From positions 112,111-176,110 of the forward strand of contig JAQTMR010000003.1 in the NCBI GenBank assembly GCA_028714255.1: a stretch of 64,000 bases of DNA, read 5' to 3'. Both the position numbers and the translations under genes were made by a program. Source of the DNA: Phycisphaerae bacterium. Lineage in GTDB: Bacteria; Planctomycetota; Phycisphaerae; Sedimentisphaerales; Anaerobacaceae. Shown one piece after another: positions 41,230-50,362 of the stretch. Position 1 is the first letter of the stretch. Every line of letters starts with the position of its first letter. Under the pieces are notes generated by a model, which was not told the DNA's origin, searched no databases, and worked only from the letters and a program-made list of their open reading frames with translations.

Positions 41230-42717
41230 TTAGAGTGCGGCCTTTGTTTCTACGGCCTTCTTCACGGACGGTTTTTTAACATCTACTATGTTTATTTTTG
41301 TTTTTGGAGATACCGATTCAGGACATTCGCCCGTCCAGCAATACAAACAAAGCCTCTCTTTCGGCAAACCGATGGCCTTAACCATATCATTTATAGTCTG
41401 GTATCTAAGCGTTGTGACGTTTAAATCCTCAGCAATCCACTGAACCATCTTTTTATATTTTTCGCAATTGCAGTCCGTATATTCCGAGACATCCTCTATA
41501 TCGCGGCCTTCTATCGCGCGAATTGCTTTTCGAGCGGCAAGTTCGTGAATTGAGCGAGTGGAAAGGTTGAACCTGCACGGAAACATCAGAGGCGGACAGG
41601 CCGGTCTTACGTGCACCTGTCTGGCGCCGCAATCCCAAAGCTTTTTGATGCCGAAGTTCTTAAGCTGTGTCCCCCTGACGATAGAATCCTCACAGACAAT
41701 TATGCTGTTGCCTTCGATTATTTCTTTAATCGGCACAAGCTTCATCTTCGCGATGAGGTCGCGTTTCTGCTGTGAAGGCGGCGTATAACTTCTGCCGTAT
41801 CCGGATGTGTATTTGATAAGAGGCCGTCTGAACGGCTTGCCCGATTCCATCGCATATCCTAATCCATGGGCTAATCCCGAATCCGGAACTCCCGCCACCA
41901 CATCAACATCAATGTCTTTATCGTGCCTGGCAAGACAACGGCCGCATCTCTCCCTGACTGCCTCGACGTTTATATCCTCGTAGCTCGATGCGGGAAAGCC
42001 GGTGTATAACCAGAGGAACGCGCATATCTGATTAGTCCCGCGTCCGGGTCTTTTTTGCATCATGCCATTTTCATTTATCAGGATTATCTCCCCGGGCTCA
42101 ATGTTTTTAACAACCTTGAAATCTGTATTCGGAAAAGCGCATGTCTCCGCAGTCACCGCCCAGCCGTCCGCACGTTTACCGATAATAAGGGGCGTATATC
42201 CCAACCTGTCCCTTGCTGCGTATATCCCGTCCTTATTCAGCAGCAGCAGCGAGCAGGAACCTTCTATCGCGTTGAACATCTTCTCAATGCCGTCTTCCAG
42301 ACTGCTGCCCTGATTGATAAGCTTCGCTATCAGCTCCGGGGTATTAACCGCCTTTTTGCTGCTCATCTCACTGAATGACGCTCCTTCGGTCAGCAGTTTC
42401 TCGGCCAACTGCTCGGCGTTTTCTATAAACCCGCTGGTGACAATACAGAACGGCCCGAATCTTGAGTTCAGATAAATTGGCTGCTCATCGAAGTCGCTGA
42501 TAACACCGATGCCTTTGTTGCCCGTCATATATTTGGCGTCATCATAGAATTTCGCCTTGAACTGGCTGTGCTCAAGATTATGTATTTGCCTCGCGAAACT
42601 TTCTCCGAGGACGGCCATCCCGCCGTATTCAGTGCCCAAATGCGAATGATAATCTATGCCGTAGAAAAGAGTTTCCGAACAATTCCCCTTCAAGACAACC
42701 CCGAAAATGCCGCTCAT
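41230..42717 (-). CDS. PurF paralogue lacking the catalytic cysteine
   Basis: 495 residues with the two-domain layout of amidophosphoribosyltransferase. The N-terminus reads MSGIFGVV: a Ser occupies the position of the nucleophilic Cys of class II glutaminases, and the QHRGQES motif is replaced by SHLGTEYGG. The PRTase loop is IIVCEDSIVRGTQL, with Glu in place of the first Asp of VDDSIVRGTT. A Cys-rich tail (CLYCWTGEC) recalls the Fe-S region of PurF. ATG 42717 is supported by GGAGGTGG; upstream start choices lack this. It follows purM by 67 bp. It is probably not a normal PurF; a regulatory or altered role is inferred. Confidence 0.8.
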   Translation of the reverse strand: MSGIFGVVLKGNCSETLFYGIDYHSHLGTEYGGMAVLGESFARQIHNLEHSQFKAKFYDDAKYMTGNKGIGVISDFDEQPIYLNSRFGPFCIVTSGFIENAEQLAEKLLTEGASFSEMSSKKAVNTPELIAKLINQGSSLEDGIEKMFNAIEGSCSLLLLNKDGIYAARDRLGYTPLIIGKRADGWAVTAETCAFPNTDFKVVKNIEPGEIILINENGMMQKRPGRGTNQICAFLWLYTGFPASSYEDINVEAVRERCGRCLARHDKDIDVDVVAGVPDSGLAHGLGYAMESGKPFRRPLIKYTSGYGRSYTPPSQQKRDLIAKMKLVPIKEIIEGNSIIVCEDSIVRGTQLKNFGIKKLWDCGARQVHVRPACPPLMFPCRFNLSTRSIHELAARKAIRAIEGRDIEDVSEYTDCNCEKYKKMVQWIAEDLNVTTLRYQTINDMVKAIGLPKERLCLYCWTGECPESVSPKTKINIVDVKKPSVKKAVETKAAL

Positions 42718-42784
42718 ATTCCACCTCCATTGTGTTTTTCTGAAGCTATCCTTATTACTCAAAAGCGACTCGCGATAAGCCGCT

Positions 42785-43852
42785 TTATTTGAAAACCACC
42801 TTGCCCGAACCGCTTGTCACCCTGCCTATTTTGTAAACTTTTTCACCGTAGTGCGAAAGTTGTTTAGCTATCGAATCGGCGAACTCCTCTGCGACTATCA
42901 AAACAAATCCGATTCCCATATTAAAAACGTTATACATCTCGGCTTCTTCGACCGGCCCTTTTGCCTGCATAAATTCGAATATCTTCTGTTTGGGCCAGCT
43001 TTCTTTTTTAATGACCGCATCGCAGGTTTGAGGCAGAGCACGGGGGACATTGCCCGGCAACCCGCCGCCGGTGATATGAGCCATCGCGTGCACGATTTTT
43101 TTGACCTTATAATGGGACAACAGTTTCACTATCGACCGAACGTAAATTCGCGTCGGCTCCAGCAAAACATCGCCCAGCACTGCTCCGTCGAGTTCATCCG
43201 GCGTATCGGTCATTTTCAGGCCGGCTTTCTTGAAAAGAATATTGCGGGCAAGCGCGTAACCGTTACTGTGCAGCCCGCTCGATGCAAGGCCCAGAATACA
43301 GTCGCCCTTTCTTACGTTTTTCCCGGTGATGATTTTTTTCCGCTCGACCACTCCGACGGCGAACCCTGCCATATCGAAATCATCTTCGCGGTAGGTATCG
43401 GGCATTTCAGCGGTTTCCCCGCCTATCAGCGCGCAGTCCGCCAATCGGCAACCTGCCGCGACGCCTTTTACCATTTCAGCTATCGTCTTCGGCTCCAGCT
43501 TGTGAACCGCTATATAATCCAGAAAAAATAAAGGCTCTGCTCCCTGCACGAGCATATCGTTGACGTTCATCGCCACCAAATCGATTCCAACGGTATCGAA
43601 CTTTTTTATTTTGCTGGCTAACTGAACCTTGCTGCCGACGCCGTCTGTGCAGGCGACAAGCACCGGGCTTTTGTAGTTCTTCTTGAAAAGTTTTTCGTCG
43701 TAGTCGAGTCGAAACATCCCCGCAAAGGCCCATTTGGAACCCATCACCCGCGGGCCGTAGGTGCTCGAAACATGCCCGTAGATTTTATCGACCATTTCAT
43801 CGTTGGCGCCGATATCTACGCCGGACTGTTCATAGCTGATATATTTACTCAT
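42785..43852 (-). CDS. purM: Phosphoribosylformylglycinamidine cyclo-ligase
   Basis: 355 residues. AIR synthase catalyses the fifth step of purine synthesis, closing the imidazole ring with ATP. The signature begins YISYEQSGVDIGANDEMV; VACTDGVGSKVQLA and GLASSGLHSNGYALAR follow, and AHITGGGLPGNVPR is the C-terminal glycine-rich loop. Its start overlaps the end of purF by 8 bp, so the two are translationally coupled. Confidence 0.96.
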   Translation of the reverse strand: MSKYISYEQSGVDIGANDEMVDKIYGHVSSTYGPRVMGSKWAFAGMFRLDYDEKLFKKNYKSPVLVACTDGVGSKVQLASKIKKFDTVGIDLVAMNVNDMLVQGAEPLFFLDYIAVHKLEPKTIAEMVKGVAAGCRLADCALIGGETAEMPDTYREDDFDMAGFAVGVVERKKIITGKNVRKGDCILGLASSGLHSNGYALARNILFKKAGLKMTDTPDELDGAVLGDVLLEPTRIYVRSIVKLLSHYKVKKIVHAMAHITGGGLPGNVPRALPQTCDAVIKKESWPKQKIFEFMQAKGPVEEAEMYNVFNMGIGFVLIVAEEFADSIAKQLSHYGEKVYKIGRVTSGSGKVVFK

Positions 43853-45299
43853 TTTCCTGTGACGAGTTATCGAACATCTGCAATTGGTAATGTTCCAAAG
43901 TGAACTTGTTCACCGCGGTATCTACCGGTATCGGATATTTGCCGTTCCAGCAGGCGGTGCAGTAATTATCCGCCGGCAGAACCGCACACGACAGCATTCC
44001 TTCACGCGATATATAACCGATACTGTCCACTCCGAGAAATTTTTTGATTTGTTCCAGGTCGCGATTGTTCGCCAGCAGTTCCTCGCTGGTCGGAAAATCC
44101 ACGCCGAAAAAGCAGGGATGCCTTATCGGCGGACAGCTTACCCGCATATGGATTTCTTTGGCGCCAGCCTCGCGAAGCGTTCTAATCTTGCCTTTTGTAG
44201 TTGTGCCGCGGACTATCGAATCATCCACCACTACGATTCTTTTTCCCTTCACCACCTCTTTCACAACCGCAAGTTTAAGTTTGACTTCCAGCTCCCTTAA
44301 CTTCTGGTCCGGCGAAATGAACGTCCTGCCTATATAGTGGCTTCTGACCAGTCCCATATCGAAGGGTATTTTGCTTTTTTCCGCGTATCCGATTGCCGCT
44401 GATGTACCCGAGTCCGGCACAGGTATTACGACATCGGCCTCGGCAGGATGCTCTATCGCCAATTGCCTGCCGACTTTTTTCCTGAACAGGTGAACATTTT
44501 CGCCGAAAAAAGTGCTGTTCTGCTTGGCGAAATAAATATGCTCGAAGAGACAATGGGCCGGCGTGATAGTACCGGGCTTGACGAAAAATCTGCTGGACAG
44601 GCCTTTTTTGTCTATCCGGACAATTTCGCCCGGCATAATCTCACGAAGAAACTTCGCCCCGACCGCATCCAAGGCACAACTCTCGCTGGCGACAACGTAA
44701 GCGCCTTTATCCGTCTGTCCCAAACACAGGGGCCTTATACCGTAAGGGTCTCTGGCGGCTTCAATCCTATCGGCATACAAAAACAGCAGACAGTACGCTC
44801 CCTGCAAATGATTTAACACATGGGCCAGAGGGTCGGGCTTGCTGACGTGTGTCGGCTTGGCAAGCAAATGGATAATTATTTCGGTATCGCAGGTGGATTT
44901 GAAAATGCTGCCGTATGCCTCATATTCGTCACGCAACAGCGACGCATTTATAAGATTGCCGTTATGCGCCACCGCCACTTGCCCGCGTGAGTACTCACTC
45001 AACAACGGCTGGCTGTTTATCGACTTGCTCGAACCCGTGGTCGAATACCGCACGTGACCAATCGCTATCGGATTAGCCAGGCCTTCTAAAAAACCCGTAC
45101 TGCTGCGGAAAACTCTGCCTACCGTCCCCATCCCTTTGCAGCACTGGATATATTCCCCATTGCTCGAGGCAATCCCCGCCGACTCTTGTCCGCGATGTTG
45201 AAGGCTATACAAGCCGAAATACGTCTTTTGAACCGCCTCGGGGTCTCCGAAAATACCGAAAAGACCGCAGCTTTCTTTTTTTTCGAACACTACCTGCAA
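43845..45299 (-). CDS. purF: Amidophosphoribosyltransferase
   Basis: 484 residues. It is the first committed enzyme of purine synthesis, using PRPP and glutamine. A short propeptide (MQVVFEKKES) is followed by CGLFGIFGD with the nucleophilic Cys, then SLQHRGQESAG. The PRPP loop VVVDDSIVRGTTT is intact. Cysteines late in the chain (YCTACWNGKYP) suggest the Fe-S form known from Bacillus. The start is TTG at 45299, and a GTG at 45290 is possible. It heads the purF-purM-purF-like operon. Confidence 0.95.
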   Translation of the reverse strand: MQVVFEKKESCGLFGIFGDPEAVQKTYFGLYSLQHRGQESAGIASSNGEYIQCCKGMGTVGRVFRSSTGFLEGLANPIAIGHVRYSTTGSSKSINSQPLLSEYSRGQVAVAHNGNLINASLLRDEYEAYGSIFKSTCDTEIIIHLLAKPTHVSKPDPLAHVLNHLQGAYCLLFLYADRIEAARDPYGIRPLCLGQTDKGAYVVASESCALDAVGAKFLREIMPGEIVRIDKKGLSSRFFVKPGTITPAHCLFEHIYFAKQNSTFFGENVHLFRKKVGRQLAIEHPAEADVVIPVPDSGTSAAIGYAEKSKIPFDMGLVRSHYIGRTFISPDQKLRELEVKLKLAVVKEVVKGKRIVVVDDSIVRGTTTKGKIRTLREAGAKEIHMRVSCPPIRHPCFFGVDFPTSEELLANNRDLEQIKKFLGVDSIGYISREGMLSCAVLPADNYCTACWNGKYPIPVDTAVNKFTLEHYQLQMFDNSSQENE

Positions 45300-45408
45300 C
45301 CTCGCAGTCTTCTGAAATTTATTTTTACATCGTGTATGCTATTGTGCGTATTGTGTTCGACGCACAATGCACAACAGGAATTTAGTTTAGCTAATCAGCC
45401 ATGTTAAG

Positions 45409-45876
45409 TCAAACAATTGTTTCTTCTCTGCGGAAAGTCTTCATCTCCGACTCAGGATACATAAACTCAGGCATCCTGCGAACCTTGCCATGGGCATCGA
45501 CACAGGCCAGCACGCTCGAACCCTCAGCCAGAATTACCCCGTCGCTGCAGCGAGTAAGTTTATAGATATGCTCAACCCTGCCGGCGCTGACTTTCGAGCA
45601 GCTCGTTTCCAGTTGCAATTTCTCATCATATCTGGCGGCTCGGCGATATTTTACACACAGCTCCGCGACAACAAAGAAAACTCCCGCCTTTTCCAGGTCC
45701 TTATAAGCTACGTTGTTAACCCGCAAAAGTTCCGTCCGCCCCATCTCAAACCACACCGGATAGACACTGTGGTGAACCACCCCGCCCTGGTCCGTCTCGG
45801 AATACCGGGGCACAATAATTATCGTATAGCTTTGAATGCTTGTACGCTCTGGAAAGCCCATAACCTCAATACTCAA
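45409..45876 (-). CDS. Hotdog-fold acyl-CoA thioesterase (YbgC/FcbC type)
   Basis: 155 residues. The catalytic Asp lies in YSETDQGGVVHHSVYPVWFE, the standard YbgC/4HBT motif. FVVAELCVKYRRAARYDEKL completes the fold. The likely substrate is an acyl-CoA or acyl-ACP thioester. It stands alone, 110 bp before purF on the same strand. Confidence 0.9.
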   Translation of the reverse strand: MSIEVMGFPERTSIQSYTIIIVPRYSETDQGGVVHHSVYPVWFEMGRTELLRVNNVAYKDLEKAGVFFVVAELCVKYRRAARYDEKLQLETSCSKVSAGRVEHIYKLTRCSDGVILAEGSSVLACVDAHGKVRRMPEFMYPESEMKTFRREETIV

Positions 45877-46126
45877 TTAAAAATTACCCCCCAAAAAGTA
45901 ACACAAAAGCTGACATTTGCAAGTGAATTTCCCCCTGGCCTGCCTTGAGAATACCCTAAATACCTCATATCAGGCCGACATCAACGGCTCAAAGCGGATA
46001 TGGGGCAAAATCCCGCCCGAACATAGATAAAAAATGTTGACTTATTTACTCGTTAACAGGATAATTGCCTCCTCGTTTTAGACCAAAAAAGCTTTTAATT
46101 TTTTTGCTCCGCGAAAGGATAAACTT

Positions 46127-47245
46127 ATGAAAACCAGCATAAAGGCTCATATCGCAACCACAGCTTGTTTTGTAATGCTTCTTGCCGTTTGCAGCTTAGC
46201 TGCGGTCTCTGCACCCAATACCCCCGCAGTTGAACCAAATCGGCCCGCCGAAGCAACCGCCGATGCCATTGCCGTTACCGTCAACGGCGTCGATATTAAA
46301 GAAAGCCAGATAGACGCTCAACTCGCCCCGCAGCTCCAGAAAATGGCGACACAACTGCCGCCGGCCTTTATCGAGCAATATAAAAAACAGCTCAAACAAC
46401 AAGTCGTGGAAAAAATGGTTATCGAAGAGCTGTTGGACGAAAAAGTAAAAGCATCCAAAATAACCGTTACTGACGAGGAAGCGACGGAGCGAATCAAAGA
46501 AATGGCCGCACAACAGCAGCCGCCGTTATCTATGGAGGACTTCAAGTCCTTAATAGAAGCCTATGGCAAAAGTTTTGATGAGGTAAAACAGCAGGTCAAA
46601 AAAGGACTGGGCTATCAGAAACTTATGGAGGCCCAATGGGCAGGCAAAATAAACGTTAAAGAAGAAGACGCTAAAAAATATTATTCGGAAAACAAAAAAG
46701 AGTTTGAAATACCCGAACAGGTAAGGGCGAGCCATATCCTCATAACGCCTGATACTTCCGACCCTAACGCCGACCCCAACCAAACAAAAGCGGCGGCTAA
46801 AGCAAAGGCCGAGGAACTGCTCAAGCAAATCAAAGACGGAGCAGATTTTGCCGAATTAGCCGAAACCAACTCGAAGTGCCCCTCGTCCAAACAAGGCGGC
46901 GACCTGGATTTCTTCGGCAAAGGTCAAATGGTTCCTGCCTTTGAAGAGGCGGCCTTCGCCCTAAAAACAGGCGAGGTCAGCGATGTCGTGGAAACCCAGT
47001 TCGGATACCATATAATAAAGGTCACCGACCGCAAAGATGCCAGCGTTGTACCGTTCGAACAGGCCAAAGATGACATAATAAATATGCTGACACAGACCGA
47101 ACAGGCCAAACTTGCCGAGGAGTATGTCGCCTCACTCAAAGCGGAGGCAAAAATCGTCTATCCTCCCGGTAAAGAGCCGCAAGTACCAGCCGACTCGGCC
47201 GTAAAACCAACTGCCGAACCGCAAGATAAAACCAAGACCGAATAA
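46127..47245 (+). CDS. Periplasmic parvulin-type peptidyl-prolyl isomerase (SurA/PrsA-like)
   Basis: 372 residues. A signal peptide (LLAVCSLAAVSA) is followed by an N-terminal SurA-like chaperone domain (TVNGVDIKESQIDAQL, QQVVEKMVIEELL), then one parvulin domain at about residues 200-300 (RASHILITPD, KCPSSKQGGDLDFFGKGQM, VVETQFGYHIIKVTDR). The Lys/Pro-rich tail is probably flexible. It likely helps fold exported and outer-membrane proteins such as the autotransporter at 1217. Confidence 0.92.
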   Translation: MKTSIKAHIATTACFVMLLAVCSLAAVSAPNTPAVEPNRPAEATADAIAVTVNGVDIKESQIDAQLAPQLQKMATQLPPAFIEQYKKQLKQQVVEKMVIEELLDEKVKASKITVTDEEATERIKEMAAQQQPPLSMEDFKSLIEAYGKSFDEVKQQVKKGLGYQKLMEAQWAGKINVKEEDAKKYYSENKKEFEIPEQVRASHILITPDTSDPNADPNQTKAAAKAKAEELLKQIKDGADFAELAETNSKCPSSKQGGDLDFFGKGQMVPAFEEAAFALKTGEVSDVVETQFGYHIIKVTDRKDASVVPFEQAKDDIINMLTQTEQAKLAEEYVASLKAEAKIVYPPGKEPQVPADSAVKPTAEPQDKTKTE

Positions 47246-47505
47246 TAACCTTCTTTGGTGTGACGCTGTACGTTTTTTATCCGTCCTGCGGACGCGGAGA
47301 TGTCGTAAACGCAAAAAACGGCACTCACACAGGCATCTCACTCACAAAGGAGAAGCTTGTTTGAAAATATTCTCCGGAGACGAGCAAAATTTTTGGAAAA
47401 CTTTGAGTAATTTACTGGCGAACGCCGATGTTCATTATGTAAAGTAGGCATTTGTGCGTAGTAATTAATTCCCTGTAGATTTTTCAAGGATGCCGGGCGC
47501 CTTTC

Positions 47506-48066
47506 ATGGACGAAATTATGTCAAACCAACCAAGGGTAGCGAAGGTATTGGCCGCACTGCTGGTCTCAATGACCATCGGGGCGATAATTCTAATGGCCCT
47601 TGGCAACAATCCCCCGTCCGCCGGCCCATTTTGTCTCTCGAATTATTATCGTCTCGACTCCATCGAAAAAGCTATTTTCTCTGAAACCGCCCAATCGCCG
47701 CATCGCTGGAACAGCATCGAAATCTACTATAGCGCCACCAAAGCCGGAAACGTCGAACAATTGGCCTCCCTTAACGGCCTGACCAGCCCGGAGGACCTCA
47801 ATTATCACTTCGTCGTCTGTAACGGCCTTGGTGGTGACGACGGCGAAATACAATCTACCGAAAAATGGCAAAAACAATGGTCCATCATACCGGGACAAAC
47901 CTGGTACGGCAGCGGCCAGGCCATCCGTATCTGCGTTATAGCGGATAACGAAACCGTTTACCCCACAAACACACAGGTAAAACGTGTAGATGCGCTGATA
48001 GAAAAGCTTTCCAGAAAGTTTAATATCCCGCCCGACTATATCTACTATCCCAATAATTGGGAGTAG
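47506..48066 (+). CDS. Degenerate peptidoglycan recognition / amidase_2-like protein
   Basis: 186 residues. One transmembrane helix at about residues 12-32 anchors the protein. The rest follows the amidase_2/PGRP pattern: WNSIEIYYSATKAGN aligns with the family IHHSAT motif, NYHFVVCNGLGGDDG with YHFVIGNG, and EKWQKQWS follows. The first zinc-ligand His is Tyr, and the usual His-Arg-Asp end motif is YYPNNWE. Amidase activity is therefore unlikely; it may bind peptidoglycan. Start could also be ATG 47518. Confidence 0.72.
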   Translation: MDEIMSNQPRVAKVLAALLVSMTIGAIILMALGNNPPSAGPFCLSNYYRLDSIEKAIFSETAQSPHRWNSIEIYYSATKAGNVEQLASLNGLTSPEDLNYHFVVCNGLGGDDGEIQSTEKWQKQWSIIPGQTWYGSGQAIRICVIADNETVYPTNTQVKRVDALIEKLSRKFNIPPDYIYYPNNWE

Positions 48067-48087
48067 CTGGCCGTCTTTTCGAATTGC

Positions 48088-48501
48088 CTATTTCAGCAAA
48101 CCGTAGTTTTCTTTCTCTGTCAATACTACCCACGCCCGCCAGTCTTTTTTATTAATTCGCACAGGCTCGATTGATTTCACATCCTCCAGCCAGGCTAAAA
48201 ATCCGAATCTGCTGTCGCTTTTGCCTTGCCAGTACTCGTCACTGCCGAGGATGTCGCGGTTGTATTGCTGTTTCATTTTGATTATCTGCCCCGGCGTCAG
48301 GTTATCGAAATTACAGACTGCCTTTACCATTGCCGTTGCGCAGACAGTACCGCTGCTCTGCTTAAAAAATAATTTGTCGCCGGGCAGAACCCGCTCGAAA
48401 AAAGACAGCTTAGCTTTGCTAAGGCGGGACTCGATGCGTTTTTGACCGGTCAAAATCGCGTCCAAATAAGGCTTTTTCAGGATTACAAGGTGATTAGTCA
48501 T
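48088..48501 (-). CDS. ASCH domain protein
   Basis: 137 residues. The N-terminal motif KKPYLDAILTGQKRIESRLS is that of the ASCH superfamily, a PUA-like RNA-binding or nucleoside-processing fold, and GDKLFFKQSSGTVCATAMV follows. Members include RNA-binding regulators and N4-acetylcytidine hydrolases (YqfB). Its substrate here is unknown. It lies convergent with the amidase-like gene (21 bp apart). Confidence 0.85.
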   Translation of the reverse strand: MTNHLVILKKPYLDAILTGQKRIESRLSKAKLSFFERVLPGDKLFFKQSSGTVCATAMVKAVCNFDNLTPGQIIKMKQQYNRDILGSDEYWQGKSDSRFGFLAWLEDVKSIEPVRINKKDWRAWVVLTEKENYGLLK

Positions 48502-48604
48502 AAAAATCTGCGATTTATCTTAAAAACATATCCGGTAAATGGCAACTACTTTGACGAATGGCCTTTGAGAACCTATAATCAGAGAAATCTTTGAGGATAA
48601 AAGA

Positions 48605-49630
48605 ATGGAACCGGTTCTAATCATCATAGTTATCGTTCTGATTGTATTCGTCATGGCCCTTTTGGTCTGGCTCATCGGCGTCAGCTTCACCGGCAGAAAA
48701 GAAACCGCCGCCCACACCGCCAATATCAGCCTGCTCGCCCAGCAGCTCGAGGCCCTAAGGGTCGCACAGGACAAGACCTCGGAAAATCTCCAGCAATCCC
48801 TGCAAGTGGGCCAAACCAATCTCGCCCATGGCCTTCAATCGAGTCAAGAGCTATTGGGCCGGCTAAACACCCAAATCGGAGAGATGCAGGGCACCAACAA
48901 ACAAATGCTCCAACTCGGAGTCGATGTCAGAAGGCTCGAAGATATTTTAAGCTCTCCAAAGCTGCGGGGACAGATGGGCGAGTGGTCGCTCGAAAACCTG
49001 CTTGCTCAAATCCTGCCGAAAGACAGTTACAAACTCCAATACGCTTTCAAAGACGGCAGAACGGTCGACGCCGCTATTCAATTGCCGGATTTTCTGGTTC
49101 CCGTCGATGCGAAATTTCCGCTGCCGAGCTTCGAAAAAGCGATAAAAGCCGAAGCCGACGCGGAGAAAATAAAACTTCGCAAACAATTCCTCAAAGACGT
49201 AACAACCCACATCGACAAAATCGCATCCGATTACATCAGGCCCGCCGAAGGCACGCTGGATTTTGCTTTAATGTATATACCCGCTGAAAATGTTTATTAC
49301 GAAACGATTATCAAATACGCAGGCGAAACGCAGGATATTTTGCAATACTCGCTGGACAAAAAGGTAATACCTGTCTCGCCGAATCTTTTATATGTATATC
49401 TTATGACGGTCGTGATGGGTCTGCACGGCCTGCAGATTGAAAAACAAGCCGCGGAAATCCGCCAGAATTTAAAAAGGCTGAATGCCTCTTTCTCTGATTT
49501 TGTTTCCAACTGGGATACGCTCGGCTCGCACCTTCGCAACGCTTACGGCAAATACGAAGACAGCCAGAAAAAACTCGACCGCTTCGCTCTGCAGCTGGAC
49601 CAAATACAGGATGAAAAATCGCAAGGGTAA
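48605..49630 (+). CDS. rmuC: DNA recombination protein RmuC
   Basis: 341 residues. An N-terminal transmembrane helix (LIIIVIVLIVFVMALLVW) is followed by a coiled coil (about residues 35-110) and the RmuC nuclease-like domain with LRGQMGEWSLENLL, VDAAIQLPDFLVPVDAKFPL and AENVYYETII. It limits inversions at short inverted repeats in Escherichia coli, of interest here given the many short repeats. It lies 48 bp before a thioredoxin-like gene. Confidence 0.94.
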   Translation: MEPVLIIIVIVLIVFVMALLVWLIGVSFTGRKETAAHTANISLLAQQLEALRVAQDKTSENLQQSLQVGQTNLAHGLQSSQELLGRLNTQIGEMQGTNKQMLQLGVDVRRLEDILSSPKLRGQMGEWSLENLLAQILPKDSYKLQYAFKDGRTVDAAIQLPDFLVPVDAKFPLPSFEKAIKAEADAEKIKLRKQFLKDVTTHIDKIASDYIRPAEGTLDFALMYIPAENVYYETIIKYAGETQDILQYSLDKKVIPVSPNLLYVYLMTVVMGLHGLQIEKQAAEIRQNLKRLNASFSDFVSNWDTLGSHLRNAYGKYEDSQKKLDRFALQLDQIQDEKSQG

Positions 49631-49677
49631 ACTAAATATTTAGCCCCCGGTTTCGCTTGGGGTTAGCGAGGTAGCCA

Positions 49678-50199
49678 ATGGAAGCTGAAAAAGCTAATAA
49701 AAATTCTTTCTGGTCGTTCTTAACAATAATTATAGCCGTAGTGGCTTTCGCAGCGGTTGCCTCCCATTTTTTCAAAAACAACTCCGCCTTCGTCGGCGCC
49801 GCGGCCCCGCCGGTACAAATTGACGAATGGATTACATCCCCGCCGCCTGACCTTACCGGCCGAGTCTATGTCCTCGAGTTTTGGGCGACATGGTGCGGGC
49901 CCTGCATTCAATCGATTCCGCATATGATTGAACTGGTGGAGAAATATAAGGCTGTCCCTTTTATAGCTATCTCTATTGACCGCTCCTCGGAACCGGTGAA
50001 GGAAATGGTCAAGGCTAAGGGCATGACTTACCATATCGGTATGGATAATGGCCTGTCCGACAAATACTCTGTCCGCGGCGTCCCATCAGCTTTTATCATA
50101 GACCGCGATGGCCAAATCGCATGGCAGGGCCACCCGATGAACCCGGATTTCGAACACGCCCTCATCAAAGCCATAAGTGCACCTTCGCCGCAGCAGTAA
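49678..50199 (+). CDS. Membrane-anchored thioredoxin-like protein (TlpA/ResA type)
   Basis: 173 residues. One N-terminal transmembrane helix (FLTIIIAVVAFAAVASHF) leads to a periplasmic thioredoxin domain with the active site FWATWCGPCIQSIP and the cis-Pro loop VRGVPSAFIID. It probably reduces or isomerises disulphides of exported proteins. GAGGT precedes the ATG. Confidence 0.92.
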   Translation: MEAEKANKNSFWSFLTIIIAVVAFAAVASHFFKNNSAFVGAAAPPVQIDEWITSPPPDLTGRVYVLEFWATWCGPCIQSIPHMIELVEKYKAVPFIAISIDRSSEPVKEMVKAKGMTYHIGMDNGLSDKYSVRGVPSAFIIDRDGQIAWQGHPMNPDFEHALIKAISAPSPQQ

Positions 50200-50362
50200 A
50201 AAAATATAAAATAAAAAACCTTCCTTTAGCTTCAAGCCCGCCAGCGACGGCGAATATACGATGGTCTGGAAAACAAACCTTGCATTCTGAGGTTTTTTTG
50301 CTATAAAGGCTTTTAGCAGTACACAACAAATCAAACAAGATATATGACGAAACGGATTCCAA

